A stretch of DNA of 64,000 bases from Lucinisca nassula (taxonomy: Eukaryota; Mollusca; Bivalvia; Lucinida; Lucinidae): positions 87,084,651 through 87,148,650 of the forward strand of contig OY757026.1 in NCBI GenBank assembly GCA_963580285.1. Reading direction: 5' to 3'. Under the pieces are notes generated by a model. The model was not told the DNA's origin. It worked only from the letters and a program-made list of their open reading frames with translations, and did no database searches. The position numbers and the translations under genes were made by a program. Shown one piece after another: positions 10,830 to 22,922 of this stretch (position 1 is the first letter of the stretch; each line of letters starts with the position of its first letter).

Positions 10830-11310
10830 TTTGACGTATCCTCAGTAATAATTCCGAATGCTGATTCTGGTATGTGACTTTACCGATGGAGTAGAATCAG
10901 CATTTCCCAGGGTCAACCCAGAAGGCAAATATAGAGTCACTCACCTCAGAGTGCAAAGGACACTTCAGTGTTTTTCACACGGTGCATCGTGACATTGACA
11001 TTTGACCCTTGACCTCGAAAATCTATAGTGTTCATCATGGCTCCGCGGGAAATATTTGTGGAATGTTTGATACTTCAATGATGATAGCTTTGTCTTTTAT
11101 CCTGTTCACAATGTTTTCAATGTCAAGTCCATTGTTAACTTGACCCTTGACCTTGAAAATCAATATGATTTATTCTCTCTCCATGGGGAACATTTATGGA
11201 AGGCATGATGCTTCTCCGATGATGGCATTGTCTTTAATCTTGTTCACAAGTTTCCGGACACACGGACACCCACACAAACACCCACACACGGACGTATGGT
11301 ATCGATCGTA
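10830..11310. repeat. Tandem repeat ('TTGACCCTTGACCTTGAAAA' type)
   Basis: Two diverged units of about 130 bp share 'TTGACCCTTGACCT', 'TTTGTGGAATGTTTGAT / TTATGGAAGGCATGATGCTTC' and 'TCTTTAATCTTGTTCACAA'. They end in 'GGACACACGGACACCCACAC', the usual terminal phrase of such arrays in this window. Confidence 0.5.
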
Positions 11311-11789
11311 ACTTTGTTGCGAGGGGATAATAACGAACAATCATGTAATGTGTCATTGACTGGTGACAGATAGATCTCAAAGCTATAATTCTGAAGTCAT
11401 TCAAAATTTCTAAAGTATTCTGTTGCTTATTTGCGGCGAAATGCTCTTTATGACCTGCTCGCGATGTTTCATACTCTTGTTCCACCTTCTCTGTTTATGA
11501 TTTGTACTGCCCGCAATTGGGAATGGCCTTAGTAAACCTTTCCTATAATGAATCGGTAATAAAAGGCTCATTCTCATGTATAAGGTCCAACCCTTTAAAG
11601 ACACGCACAATTATGAAATCTTTTAATGAAATTAAAGGTAAACTAGATCGCGCAGTCGATGGTATACCATCGCAAATACCCGCTTTTTCTATGAAAAACA
11701 CTAATGACTATGTATTAGCTAACCAAAACTACATATAAGTTAAAAAAGTTGCAAAGAACATTCTAACTGATTAGCAAAGTTTCAGGAGT

Positions 11790-12640
11790 GTAACCATTAT
11801 AGTTTAGAAGATATGGCAAAGTCATACTTTTTTACCTTTGACCTTGGGATCATGTTGAGGTCCACCAAAATTATCCCAATTTATCCTATATTCCAACGGC
11901 CATCCAATATCCAAGTTTCAGAAGTGTAACACCAATAGTTTAGAAGATATGGTAAAGTCATACTTTTTGACTTTTGACCTTGGGGTCATGTTGAGGTCGA
12001 GGTCACACCAAAAGTATCCCAATTTATTCTATATTCAAAGGGCCATCCAATAACCAAAGTTTTAGAAGTGTAACTCCAATAGTTTAGAAGATATGGCAAA
12101 ATCATACTTTTTGACCTTTGATCGTGGGATCATGTTGGGAACGAGGTCACACCAGAAGTAGCCCAATATATTCTGTATTCCAAGGGCCGTCCAATAACCA
12201 AAGTTTCAGAAGTGTAACTCCGATAGTTTAGAAGATATGACAAAGTCATACTTTTTTTACTTTTGACCTTGGGGTCATGTTGAGGTCAAGGACACACCAA
12301 AAAGAGCACAATTTATTCTATATTCCAAGGGTCATCCAATAACCAAAGTTCCAGAAGTGTAACTCCAATAGTTTAGAAGATATGGCAAAATAATACTTTT
12401 TGACCTTTGACCTTGGGGCCATGTTGAGGTCAAGGTCAAAGCCAAAAGTAGCCCAGTGTCATTTACATTCCATGTATTATCCAAAGGCAAAGCTTGAAAA
12501 ATGTATCTTAATCGGTTTCATAGGAGATCCATTCCATAGAAACTCGACGGACGTATGTACACACACACACATACTTACATACAAACATACATACATACAG
12601 ACCCCCGGACTGATAGACACTCGACTCTGACACGAAAACA
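11790..12640. repeat. Tandem array, ~150-bp unit, about five copies
   Basis: Each unit carries 'TAGTTTAGAAGATATGGCAA', 'TTTTTGACCTTTGACCTTGG', 'GGTCATGTTGAGGTC' and 'CCAAGGGCCATCCAATAACC'. It ends in a CATACATACA run and 'GACTGATAGACACTCGACTC'. Confidence 0.75.
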
Positions 12641-13040
12641 ATATACCAGATTTTTTTTCGAAAAAGCGGGTATAAAAAAGTTGTTTTCCGCAGCGCTTCC
12701 TCCTTTGCTCCAACATGGAGCAATTTTTTACTTGTTAATTTTATGGTTTGTTTTTGGGGCGATGACCCCAGAGTGATAAGAAGAGAGTGAAATTTGTCTT
12801 ACTGCAAAATGCCCATTTTGTAAAGGAAACCCAGAATGGGTCATTGGCAAGGAGTGCAGATCCAGATCAAATGCCGCCTTCTGCGGCTTGTGAACTGGGC
12901 CTACGTTGTTTGCATATGAACTACTATTTTCAAAATGAATTTTGAAGAAAACACAACCAGGCATCCCTACGGATCTTGTGCTCATATAAGGCAGTACGAT
13001 ATGGGTTTAAAGTACTCAGTTATAGAAAATATAGCAGAGT

Positions 13041-14492
13041 TCAATTACACACCGTACAACCGGCTGCGTCGAAGACAGATTACTGTCTCTAAGACAGATC
13101 GCGGAAAACGTTTCATACAAAGGATAGGTGAAGTTTTTTTGTTCGTATAAATCGAGAAGGTAGTCTGTTGACTTTTGCTGCTATTGGAGAAGAAACTAAA
13201 TGCATGCAGATACCGCAGCAACATTCTGACTATATTTCAAAGCCAGACAAGGCTTTTCCAGTTCGCTGAAAAATATTTTCATCGAAAATTTTATGAATTT
13301 TTGTTTTCGGCGTCAAGTGTACGTCTACGCAACAAATTATGTTACATTCACTTACTCATGCTAAAACTACGATTATTCAGCAGCATTTCTGCCAATTTGG
13401 ACCGTATAACTCGGTTAAATAAACAAACTACGCCCCCCTAAAGAGACCAGGTGTCCAAAAAAATGCTGTCTCTAACTACAGATTGTTTTTTATACGACTG
13501 TCTACAAACACAGATCAGAGATTTCGAAGGCTAACATCGATGACAGATCAGAATTTCGATCACATCTTCAATAAAGACGAATTCTGAATGACTTAACACC
13601 GGCAACTTCGGTGGAAGCTATTTCATGCCAGCTCCAGGGCATTACTTGTAATAATGCTGCAATTGAGTAACATAGAGGCTGCTCTATAATCATTTTTATT
13701 TCCTGTCAACACACAAATTGAGCAATCAGTAGAAGCCTCCGTGGTGTAGTGGTTATGCTACTTGCCTTGTAAACCAGGATGCGCGGGATCGATCCTCGGC
13801 TTCTCCAGACTTTCGGTTGTGTCTTTAAACCGAGGTCCCGTCTCCTTAGGTGACCTTAGCTGTTAGTAAGACGTACAACTCTCTCTCTCTCTCTCTCTTT
13901 CTCTCTCACTCTCTTGTGCAATCAGTAAACATCTGAGGCGTTATTTGTTTAACTTTCTTCTGTCTGTACCTTTTCTTTCCTAGATTTCACACGACTCAGC
14001 GATTTCTGTGTTGAAATTAGTTAGGAATTTGATATTGAAAGTAAACAGCTGACGTTCGTGCGAATATCTGGTTGTGCCATTTTTTTACCATCAAACGCCA
14101 TGTATTTTTATTGCACGAACAAGGTTGCACAATGTAATAATGAACCTTAAGTAGGTCGTTATGCAAATGGTGCAGGGGCGACCATGTACAACAAGATGGT
14201 ACGTGCGTCTGTATTAACCAATTCAGTACCAGAAACCCATAAAGAGGTACCTTTCCAAACAGTACAGGCCTATATCAGACACTTCAGAATGCGGTAATGT
14301 CACTAATGTGGTGTCTGATCAGGACCTACACTGTTTGTAAAAAGCTGAACCATTTTCTGAGTAAATTATAAGAAAACACAGCCCGACACCCCTAAATATC
14401 GAAAAGGACTCCTGCCATATATAAGGTGGAAGATTCCATTTGGTACAAAAAGGGTTAACTTTAATTCACTCGACGCCGCTTGTTGGTTATAT
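13041..14492. repeat. Left arm of a 4.2-kb inverted repeat
   Basis: This segment is repeated in reverse complement at 15,419-17,296. Landmarks in order are 'CCGTACAACCGGCTGCGTCG', the encoded 88-residue ORF beginning MLLLEKKLNA (13,175-13,441), an S2 SINE, a (CT)n tract, 'AGCTGACGTTCGTGCGAATA', an F2 copy and 'TAATTCACTCGACGCCGCTT'. The ORF is kept with few replacements in the other arm. I recognise no protein family in it. Confidence 0.85.
13731..13885 (+). mobile_element. S2 tRNA-derived SINE in left arm
   Basis: The tRNA-like head 'CGTGGTGTAGTGGTTATGC' and B box 'GGATCGATCC' are followed by 'CTTAGCTGTTAGTAAGACGT' and a (CT)n tract. It is flanked by 'GCAATCAGTA' on both sides, a 10-bp target-site duplication. 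The same SINE with the same duplication sits in the right arm, so it inserted before the arms were duplicated. Confidence 0.85.
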
Positions 14493-14579
14493 TGTATTTT
14501 TATAGGCGTGTTTTCTTTATGTCCACACTTTCGGCTGAGTCTTTAAACCGTATGACTTTAGCTGTTGGTGGAAGCAAGT

Positions 14580-14878
14580 GCCCTCGCCCATCGGGGCTCG
14601 AAGAAATAAACGGGCTGCATAATGCTTCCACGCAGAGCTGAAACCGACCGCACACGAGTACTGGTAAACCGCTTTGAGGATCTAAGCCAGCCCAGCCAAA
14701 GCGGTACAAATCGGACCGTCCAAGCTCATAAACCCAATTGGTTTCATTGGGCGACAGGACTTGAGATGTCATTTTATCTCAAGGTCGGGTAAAAGTCGCA
14801 CAATACTGGAAGCAACGTCTCCAAAATGACCTATACAGTGTTGACGGGGACGTTAAACCTCAAATCAAACAAACAAAA
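14580..14878 (+). mobile_element. S1 SINE-like element
   Basis: Head 'CTCGCCCATCGGGGCTCGAA', tail 'GTTGACGGGGACGTTAAACC' followed by 'CAAATCAAACAAACAAAAA'. It lies in the spacer of the large inverted repeat. Confidence 0.8.
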
Positions 14879-15097
14879 ACCTATTACTATCATCATGTTT
14901 AATCATACTAAAGAAGTTTTTCCATTCAAACACGGACCAACTTGTAGAGTTTACTTTTTCATTTTAGTGAAGCGTAAAACAAAATTCCTAATGCCAAATA
15001 TAGAGGAAAGTAGAACATTATTTGATTCAGCCACACTCACACGGAGCACTGCACATAACAAGTGCTAAACTAAACTGCAAAGCTACACAAACAGATC

Positions 15098-15375
15098 GCA
15101 TTACGATAACACAGCCGCATGATATAGTGCATTTCTTTCATACCTCAAAACGGTATATTCTGGTGAAAAATTGTGATATTTTTCTTTTCTATACTCCAAA
15201 CATATGTTGAGGGTGCTTGTGAGCACTGTTGCATTGAGAAGGTATGACGAGAACCCAAAACCTATGTCTTTAAACAGAAATAAGAAAAACAATGTGTCCC
15301 CTGTAAACAAAGGTTTTCTCTATATAAGCAAGTTGTAGAGGGGTGTTCATTACACGGACTTAACGTGATGAGAAG
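15098..15375. mobile_element. Degraded F1 foldback element, subfamily 2
   Basis: Its ends resemble those of 17,582-17,860 and 55,556-55,830 ('CATTACGATAACACAGCCG' and 'CACGGACTTAACGTGATG'). The central hairpin is mostly lost ('GAGGGTGCTTGTGAGCACTG'). Confidence 0.6.
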
Positions 15376-16033
15376 CACAGCCTCAGTGTTACTCAGATTA
15401 TGGCTCTTGTCTTGCACGGGAATATAACCCACAAGCGGCGCCGAGTGAATTAAAGTTAACCCCTTTTGTACCAAATGGAATCTTCCACCTTATATATGGC
15501 AGGAGTCCATTTCGATATTTAGGGGTGTCAGGCTGTGTTTTCTTCAGAATTTATTCAGAAAATGGTTCAGCTTTTTACAAACAGTGTAGGCCCTGATCAG
15601 ACGCCGCATTACCGCATTCTGAAGTGTCTGATCTGGGCCTGCACTGTTTGCATAGGTACCTCTTTAGGGGGTTCTGGTGCTGAATTGGTTAACACAGACG
15701 CACGTACCATTTTGTTGTACATGACGGTCGCCTCTGCACCGTTTGCATTCTGAAGTGTCTGATCTGGGTCTGCGCTGTTTGCAAAGGTACCTCTTCATGG
15801 GTTTCTGGTACTGAATTGGTTAATACAGATGCACGTACCATCTTGTTGTTCATGGTCGCCTCTGCACCGTTTGCATAACGACCTATTTAATGTTCATTAT
15901 TGCATTGTGCAACCTTGTTAGTGCAATAAAAATACATGGCGTTTGATGTTAAAAAAATTGGCACAACCAGATATTCGCACGAACGTCAGCTGTTTACTTT
16001 CAACATCGAATTCCTAACTAATTACAACACAGA

Positions 16034-16318
16034 GTGTCGCCCCCGCCCATAGGGCTTGAAGAAATAAATAGGCTGCATGATGCTTCCACGCAGAGCTGAA
16101 TCCGGCCCGCGCACTAGTACTGGTAAACCGCTTAGCGGATCTAAGCCTGTCCAGGAACCGCGGTGCGAGGTTCATGCTAATTAACCCTATTGGTTTCATT
16201 GGGCGACAGGGCTTGATATGTCATTTCGTCTCAATGCCGGGTAAAAGTCCCACAAAATTGGAAGCAGCGTCTCCAAAATGACCTTTACAGTGATGACGGG
16301 GACGTTACAAACAAATAA
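16034..16318 (+). mobile_element. S1 SINE-like element unique to right arm
   Basis: It is flanked by 'AATTACAACACAG' on both sides, a 13-bp target-site duplication. The left arm has the uninterrupted site, so this insertion came after the arms formed. Confidence 0.85.
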
Positions 16319-16454
16319 ATTACAACACAGAAATCGCTGAGCCGTGTGACATCTAGGAAAGAAAAAGTACAGGCAGAAGAAAATTAAACAAATAGCGCCT
16401 TCAGATGTTTACTGATTGCACAAGAGAGTGAGAGAGAAAGAGAGAGCGAGAGAG

Positions 16455-16612
16455 TTGTACGTCTCACTAACAGCTAAGGTCACCTAAGGAGGCGGAACCT
16501 CGGTTTAAAGACACATCCAAAAGTCTGAAGAAGCCCGGGATCGATCCCGCGAATCCTGGTTTACAAGGCAAGTGGCATAACCACTACACCACGGAAGCTT
16601 CTACTGATTGCA
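16455..16612 (-). mobile_element. S2 tRNA-derived SINE in right arm
   Basis: Reverse-complement counterpart of the 13,731 copy, with the same flanks ('TACTGATTGCACAA'). Confidence 0.85.
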
Positions 16613-17581
16613 CAATTTGTGTGTTGACAGGAAATATAAATGATTATAGAGCAGCCTCTATGTTACTCAATTGCAGCATTATTACAAGTAATGCCCTGGA
16701 GCTAGCATGAAATAGATTCCACCGAAGTTGCCGGTGTTAAGTCATCCCGAATTCGTCTTTATTGGAGATGTAACCGAAATCGTCTGATCTGTCATCAATG
16801 TTAGCCTTCGAAATCTCTGATCTGTGTTTGTGGACAGTCGTATAAAAACAATCTGTAGTTAGAGACAGCATTTGTTTGGACACCTGGTCTCTTTAAGGGG
16901 GCGTAGTTTTTTTATTTAACCGAGTTATACGGCCCAATTTGGCAGAAATGCTGCTGAATAATCGTAGTTTTAGCATGAGTAAGTGAATGTAACATAGTTT
17001 GTTGCGTAGACGTACACTTGACGCCGAAAACAAAAAATCATGAAATTTTCGATGAAAATATTTTTCAACAAACTGGAAAAGCCTTATCTGGCTTTGAAAT
17101 ATAGTCAGAATGTTGCTGCGGTATCTCCAGGCATTTAGTTTCTTCTCCAATAGCAGCAAAAGTCAAAAGATTGCCTTCTAGATTTATACAAACAAAAAAA
17201 ATTTCACCTACCCTTTGTATGAAACGTTTTCCGCGATCTGTCTTAGAGACAGTAATCTGTCTTCGACGCAGCCGGTTGTACGGTGTGAATTATATTCTCT
17301 CTGGTTAAGAATGCCATTTCTTTTGGTGATGGAAAACATCGCATTTCTTTGATGATATAAAACTAGGGCATGCACGGAAAGGATTTTAAGGAGAGACCAA
17401 TCTAAAACTAGCGGGTGAGGGTAAAACAGTGTCGGTTCAGATCAAATGCTGCCTTCTGTTGCGTCTGATCGGGGCCTACGCTGTTTGCAACAGTTAAGCT
17501 ATTTGAAGAAAACAAAACCTGACATCCCTAAATTTTGAAATGATCTTTGCTTATTTAGGTAGCAGATTCCATTTAGTATGA

Positions 17582-17860
17582 CATTACGATAACTCAGCCG
17601 TGCGACATAGTGCATTTTTCTTATCTCCAAAATGGCTACTTTTCTGGTGAAAATCCGTGATATTTTTTTTATTTATACTGCAAACATAGGTTGTGGGTGC
17701 TCGTTAGAACCGCCTCATTGAGGCGGTTCTAACGAGTACCCACAACCTATGTTTTGGAGCAGAAATAAGGAAAATAATGTTTACCCCCCTAAACCCCAGT
17801 TTTCTCTATATAAAGTGGGGTTTAAGGGGGTGTTCATTTCACGGACTTGTTCACGTGATG
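17582..17860. mobile_element. F1 foldback element, subfamily 2
   Basis: The hairpin arms read 'AACATAGGTTGTGGGTGCTC' and 'GAGTACCCACAACCTATG', meeting at 'GCCTCATTGAGGC'. The ends differ from subfamily 1 ('GATAACTCAGCCGTGCGAC' and 'CACGGACTTGTTCACGTGATG'). Close relative at 55,556-55,830. Confidence 0.8.
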
Positions 17861-18338
17861 AAATGGGTATCAGAAAGTATAGCAGAGTTTAATTGCATTC
17901 GCCCTGGATTAGATTACACATAATTATGTCATTAATGTGATGTTTCTGATCAACAAAGAAGTTATTTTTGTTGTAGAAAATAGCTTATCGCATTTCTTTG
18001 ACGATATAGAATAGGCTGATGCTTTTTTATGGCATCCACAATCGAACGAGTAGGATTTTAAAGAGAGGTCAATCTAATAATAGCGAGTGAGGGTAAAACT
18101 GGTGACTACCGTGGTAATAGGACGTTTCGTGCTGGAGACAATCTGCCCAAAACTGTCACAAAACCACCGGTACGATTTATCCTAGGACGGAATTGTTCCA
18201 TTCTACCTAGGTGTTCTAAATAGGGGTAGGTAACGGAGAATCAAGTGACAGCCATTTTATTGATATTTTATTAATATAGGGGATGCTGAAAGATACCACT
18301 ATACAAACTATTTGCAGCAGATTATCGTTGCTTTGCTT

Positions 18339-18487
18339 CCCAGCAGGCACATGACGTATTTGTGACGTCATATCGACGTCGGTTCAACGTCATGGTCATA
18401 ATGCAACGTCACATCAACGTCGGTGCAACGTCGTGACGTTGCACCGACGTTGATTTGACGTTGCCCTAGCGACGTGTGCCTGCTGGG
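18339..18487. mobile_element. MITE F5 with CAACGTCGG palindrome, copy 2
   Basis: Terminal inverted repeats 'CCCAGCAGGCACATGACGT' and 'GACGTGTGCCTGCTGGG'. Internal 'GTGCAACGTCGTGACGTTGC' palindrome. Closely matches copy 1. Confidence 0.85.
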
Positions 18488-19085
18488 TTCTGATGGTCTT
18501 GGAAACGTGTATATATCATTTATATATTTATATACTTTAAATACTTGCAAGACATAAAGTGAAAAATAATAACAATCACAACGATGAATACAATTTTGGT
18601 GAGCAAACAGTCCCTAAGTACCTGGGCTGTAGTTAATGTTTTCTGTTACGATTTCTGCTTTTGATCAAAGACATAAAAACCGTCAAGTGTACACATTTTC
18701 TGGGTCAGGCTAGCTAGTTTCAACAATTGAGGCCAAATATATTCTAGCCCTACTTAAACCACTGTATGTATATTCTTCAAGCCTGATTTTTTCAAAACTA
18801 CTAACCAAATGCAAAATTTGCCTTACGCTATCCAAAGATTACAAACCATCGCCCCATCAGCACGGTCAGTGCTTTGATTCATGAACAGCCATAAAAATGT
18901 TTTGGGCGGGTAGTTAAATTTCACTGGGGCAGTAGGATGACAGGAAACAAAATAGTTTAAGGTTAGTCTCAAGTTTTTAAAAGGAAATATGACGTGATTT
19001 ATCATTTTTAAAAGAACAAATTCAGTTTATAAGAACAAATTCATTAAACAAATTTATCTCCTATCGTCAACTATTGTTATTACAT
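18488..19085. other. Unassigned sequence
   Basis: No shared repeat and no recognisable protein. The 60-residue minus-strand ORF at 18,823-19,005 has no familiar motif. Confidence 0.4.
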
Positions 19086-19320
19086 GTATTCTCAAATATG
19101 AGCCAGCTCACGACAAAACCTTCAATAAGACATAAGAGCCCAACGAAGACTCAGATCAGCCTGCGCATCCGCGCAGTCTGATCAGAGTCTTCGCTGTGTG
19201 CTAAGGATAGCTTAGGGCCTAATGCTCCTTCATGCAGCAAGAGAAGTCTCTGGATAGACTATATTGATGCGCAGTCTGATCTGATTCTTCGCTGGGCGCA
19301 ACTGTAAATTGTAGTAAATG
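19085..19320. repeat. Repeat F8 with CGAAGACTC inverted phrases
   Basis: It contains 'CGAAGACTCAGATCAGCCTG' and, inverted, 'CAGTCTGATCAGAGTCTTCG', then a second imperfect pair. The same modules in reverse order lie at 8,000-8,140. Confidence 0.65.
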
Positions 19321-19359
19321 TTGTATCCTGGATCGCTTTAAAGACATACAATATCGATT

Positions 19360-19480
19360 TCTACTTATGTCTCTAATTTCTGCTCTAAAACATAGATTTT
19401 TGCTTCCGATTATCTATGTATTTGAGCAGAAATACGAAATCTGATCCTCACCTTACACGTATTTCCCCTGTATAAAGGCT
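19360..19480. repeat. F1-derived fragment
   Basis: It keeps 'TAATTTCTGCTCTAAAACAT' and the inverse 'ATTTGAGCAGAAATACGAAA', but the GAGGCGG core is gone. Confidence 0.5.
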
Positions 19481-20287
19481 TCAGGGCCTAGAATTGGTAA
19501 TGTTCCCTCAAATTTTGTTGAGATTTGAGATAGTCAGATCTGTGTCACTAAATTTGGTATAGTTACGCCTTAATTGCAACCACTGAGTCTCTGCTGGTGG
19601 ATAATTCGCTCGTCCCCGATGGTATCATCTGCTCAGTATCAGTTACTTAGTGCTTAGGTAATACTGCGGTGTTGACGTCAGTACTCAAGTACTGATTTAA
19701 ATAACAATATTATATCTTTAATTTTTGCAGTATAAAATTCTAATTTTTCTAAAACAAAGACTGACTTGTCAGGTGAGACATGTATCTTAGCAGATTGGAT
19801 TGCCACTTTTTGTTATATTTTAAATTTTGCAAGTCTCTCTACTTTGGACATCTCCTTCCTGTTCCTGATGCCCGGGACTTACGTGGAGTGTGGACCATGT
19901 TTGCTGATGTTGGCTCGGTGGGGGTGCCTTTAAGTCCTAGAGTAGGCGCCTCTTGCCCGATGCCTCCATTTGACCTATCTCATGAGCTACGTCGGTCGGT
20001 GTGTGCTCGGAGAGGGATGTGCTGTGTTTGCCGGGTCTTGTCCATCACCCGTTTCGGTTTCAGAACTTTGGGGTTGAGACACACTGATGAAGATTAATTA
20101 TCTGAGAGGACTCTGCATCACTAAATTTAGAAAGGTACGCCTTAATCATGATATTGACAACAGGTTGTACCATATATATATCATGCAAACAGATCCGTGT
20201 AATGAACGCCCCTCTACACTCCATTTGAGTGGAACAATACTTATCCCAAAGCTCGTAGAATTTTTCTTTTTCCTCTGACAGTTTGAG
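19480..20287. other. Unassigned sequence with one 105-residue ORF
   Basis: The phrase 'GTCACTAAATTTGGTATAGT' near 19,545 recurs imperfectly at 20,117, so this is partly repeat. The + strand ORF at 19,780-20,097 has no motif I recognise. No splice-linked partner was found. Confidence 0.35.
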
Positions 20288-21584
20288 CTCACCAGAGCCG
20301 AAGGTTCCTGGGGAGCTTATAGTGCAGGCAGTGGTCCATCGTCTGTCGTTGTCGTCTGCGTCTGTGTCTGCCTCTTTGCCGTCAGTATTTTCAAACGGCA
20401 CCTCCTATGTAAGTACTTGGCCAATTTAACCCAGATTATATGTGTGTGGAGCCTCTATGGGAAGGGGAACGAAAGTTTGTTCGTAAAGACTGGGTCATAT
20501 AACAACTATGGCCACAATGCCCATATATGATAAAAACTTTTAAAAATCTTTTTCTCAGAACAAATGCCCGATGACCTTGAAACTTGGTATGCAGCAGCGG
20601 GGACTCGGGGCCTACCAAGTTTGTTTAAATGATGACCTTTTGTTGACCTGGACCTGATTTATGGCAAGGTCAAATTTCGCCACGTAGACAAATGTATGAA
20701 AAAAGGCAAAACAGTTGACTTTTTGATTGCATGGTAGCTTTTGGCATCAGAAATGATATTTGCAATCAGCTGAATCCAAGTTTACCAATTCCAAACGTAA
20801 AGGTCATTTACTGACCTTTGTCCTTGATGGTTCAAATTAATTATGTTTAACTTCACTTAAACAACTAGGTTGATTAAACCGAAATTACGTGTGGAACTTC
20901 TATGTAAAGGGGGGGGGGGGCAAAACTTTGTTCGTAAGGACTGGATCACATGACCAGTATGGCCGCCATAGCAATATATGGTAAAAACCTTTAAAATCTT
21001 CTTCTCAAGAATAAAATATCCTATGACGTAAAAACTTGGCATGCAGCATCGTGGACTCGGGCCCCTTTCAAGTTTGTTCAAACGATGAGCTTTAGTTGAC
21101 CTTGACCTTTTTATGTCAATATCAAATTTGGTCACTTAGACATTTGTGTGGAAATAAGGCAAAACAGTGGATATTTCTGATTGCCCGTTAGCCTTTGGCA
21201 TCAGAAATGATATTTGTAGTCAGCTGAATGGAAGTTTATAAATTTCAAAAGCCAAGATCATTTACTGGCCCTTTGTCCTGGATACGTCAGATTCAGTTTG
21301 TTTGTTTGTTTGTTTTGATCTTTGTTCTTGTTTTTTTTTATCTTCTTCTTCAAATAAACTGGCGGGTTGATTGAAACCAGATTACATGTGGAGCCTCTAT
21401 GGGCTGGGTAGGGGAGGATGAAATGTGTTCGTAAGGACTGAGTCAAATGACCAATATCGCCGCCATGCTCATATATGGTGAAAAAAAAATAAAAGTTTTC
21501 TCAGGAAACGAATGGCAGATAACCTTGAAATAAATTTGGCATGTAGCATCGAGGACTTGGGTCCAACCAAATTTGTTCAACTGA

Positions 21585-21720
21585 GGCGAGGCGGTTCTAT
21601 CGAGTCCCCGCAATCTATGTTTTGAGCAGAAATAAGAAAAATATCACATTTTTCATCTTAAAATTTCTAACTTTTGGCCAAAAAAATGGCAATATATTTG
21701 TATAGGCGTGTTTTCGTAAT
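21585..21720. mobile_element. Half F1 foldback element
   Basis: Only the right half, from the hairpin centre 'GAGGCGGTTCTATCGAGTCC' to 'TATAGGCGTGTTTTCGTAAT', is present. Confidence 0.75.
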
Positions 21721-21812
21721 TAATTCCAAATGTCCAGATCATTACCGATCTTTGTCTTGGATGGCTCAGATTCAGTAGTTTTATCTTCATCTCCACTAAA
21801 ACTGGTGTGCTC

Positions 21813-22081
21813 ATTACGCAAACACGCCTATACAAATACATTGCCACCTTTATCGCCGAAAAAATGAAAATTTTATGATTAAAAATTCTGATATTTTTCT
21901 TATTTCTGCGACAAATATAGATTGTGGGCACTCGTTAGAAACGCCTCATCGAGGCGGTTCTAACGAGTACCCACAATCTATATTTTAGAGCAGAAATAAG
22001 AAAAATAAGGTATACCCCCGGAAACCCCAGTTTTACTATGTAACAGTTGGGTTCAAAATTATATAGGCATGTTTTCGTGAT
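21813..22081. mobile_element. F1 foldback element, full length
   Basis: Ends 'ATTACGCAAACACGCCTATA' and 'ATATAGGCATGTTTTCGTGA'. Hairpin centre 'CGCCTCATCGAGGCG', with one mismatch near the top (GAAACGCC against GGCGGTTC). Confidence 0.85.
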
Positions 22082-22239
22082 GTAATTGAAACTCAATTAC
22101 ATGAAAAGCCCCTATGGGATGAAGCAATGAAACGTTCGTTCGTGAGATTGTTGTCATATGACCAAGATGGCGCCATGCCTGTATATGGTATAAACCACAT
22201 GACCTCTGATGAGCGTAGTGGCCCATGGGCCTCTTGTTA

Positions 22240-22625
22240 ATGTTTCATTAAGACACTCACGTGTACACTTGTTAACTGAACTCTAAGATACTTAACTGTG
22301 AAGAAGAAACCGTGGGAGTTTGTTTTGAACACCAGTTGTAGTGATTAATTTAGGACAAAAACAATTATGTTTTTTTTTGTTCATCTTTTTTTTACCGGAA
22401 TAATGTTAGTATAAAAATTGTCTTTGATTATTTTTACACATATTTGAATCAGACAGGTGATTAATTAAGCATGTGAGCAATTAGGCAGAGTGGTCTAAAC
22501 AACACATTATTAAAGACAAACTTGAGTGCAATAATTACTTCTTAGAAATAAAAACTGTTATTGAATCCAATAATTTAATGGAAAGGGCTATTGCCAGTTA
22601 ACCAGGCAGTTGGTCTCTGGTTTTT
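22240..22625. other. Unassigned AT-rich sequence
   Basis: No ORF above 60 residues and no shared repeat recognised. Confidence 0.4.
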
Positions 22626-22629
22626 TGTT

Positions 22630-22922
22630 TGTTTGATTTGAGGTTTAACGTCCCCGTCAACACTATGAAGGTCATTTTGAAGACGTTGCTTCCACTTTTG
22701 TAGGACTTTTACCCGACATTGAGATGAAATGACATCTCAAGCCCTGTCATCCAATGAAATCAATAGGGTTTATAAGCATGGACAGTCCGACTCGCACTGC
22801 TTTGCCTGGACAGGCTTAAATCATCCAAGCGGTTTACCAGTACTCGTGTGCGGCCGGTTTCAGCTCTGCGTGGAAGCATCATGCAGCCCATCTATTTCTT
22901 CAAGCCCCGATGGGCGGGGGCC
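22630..22922 (-). mobile_element. S1 SINE-like element
   Basis: Reverse-orientation copy from 'GATTTGAGGTTTAACGTCCC' to 'AAGCCCCGATGGGCGGGGG'. The + ORF here (22,729-22,926) is typical S1 antisense read-through. Confidence 0.85.

Larger units (their letters stand above)
14493..15418. other. Spacer between the inverted arms
   Basis: About 0.93 kb. It contains an F1 end fragment (14,493-14,520), an S2 3' fragment (14,523-14,572), an S1 copy (14,580-14,878) and a degraded subfamily-2 F1 element (15,098-15,375). No gene was recognised. Confidence 0.7.
15419..17296. repeat. Right arm of the 4.2-kb inverted repeat
   Basis: Reverse complement of 13,041-14,492. It is about 430 bp longer because of an S1 insertion (16,034-16,318) and a ~130-bp local tandem duplication around 15,735-15,870 (the phrase 'CTCTGCACCGTTTGCAT' and its surroundings occur twice). 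Its minus-strand ORF at 16,893-17,159 matches the left-arm ORF over all 88 residues with about nine differences. Confidence 0.85.
20287..22238. repeat. Element starting 'GCTCACCAGAGCCGAAGG' with ~430-bp tandem units
   Basis: It begins 'GAGCTCACCAGAGCCGAAGG', passes through a GTCGTC-rich leader, then two to three units with 'TGGAGCCTCTATGGG', 'GTTCGTAAGGACTGGGTCA', 'ATATATGGTAAAAACCTTT' and 'GACTCGGG'. It ends 'GTGGCCCATGGGCCTCTTGTT'. The larger element at 51,581-55,107 has the same start and end. F1 copies (21,585-21,720 and 21,813-22,081) interrupt it. Confidence 0.75.

Noticed and set aside
13175..13441. Gene for the 88-residue MLLLEKKLNA ORF
   Set aside because: It is kept in both inverted arms, but no family, start context or splice evidence supports it; kept only as an observation.
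19780..20097. 105-residue plus-strand ORF as a gene
   Set aside because: No recognised motif, overlaps a repeated phrase at its end, no splice partner.
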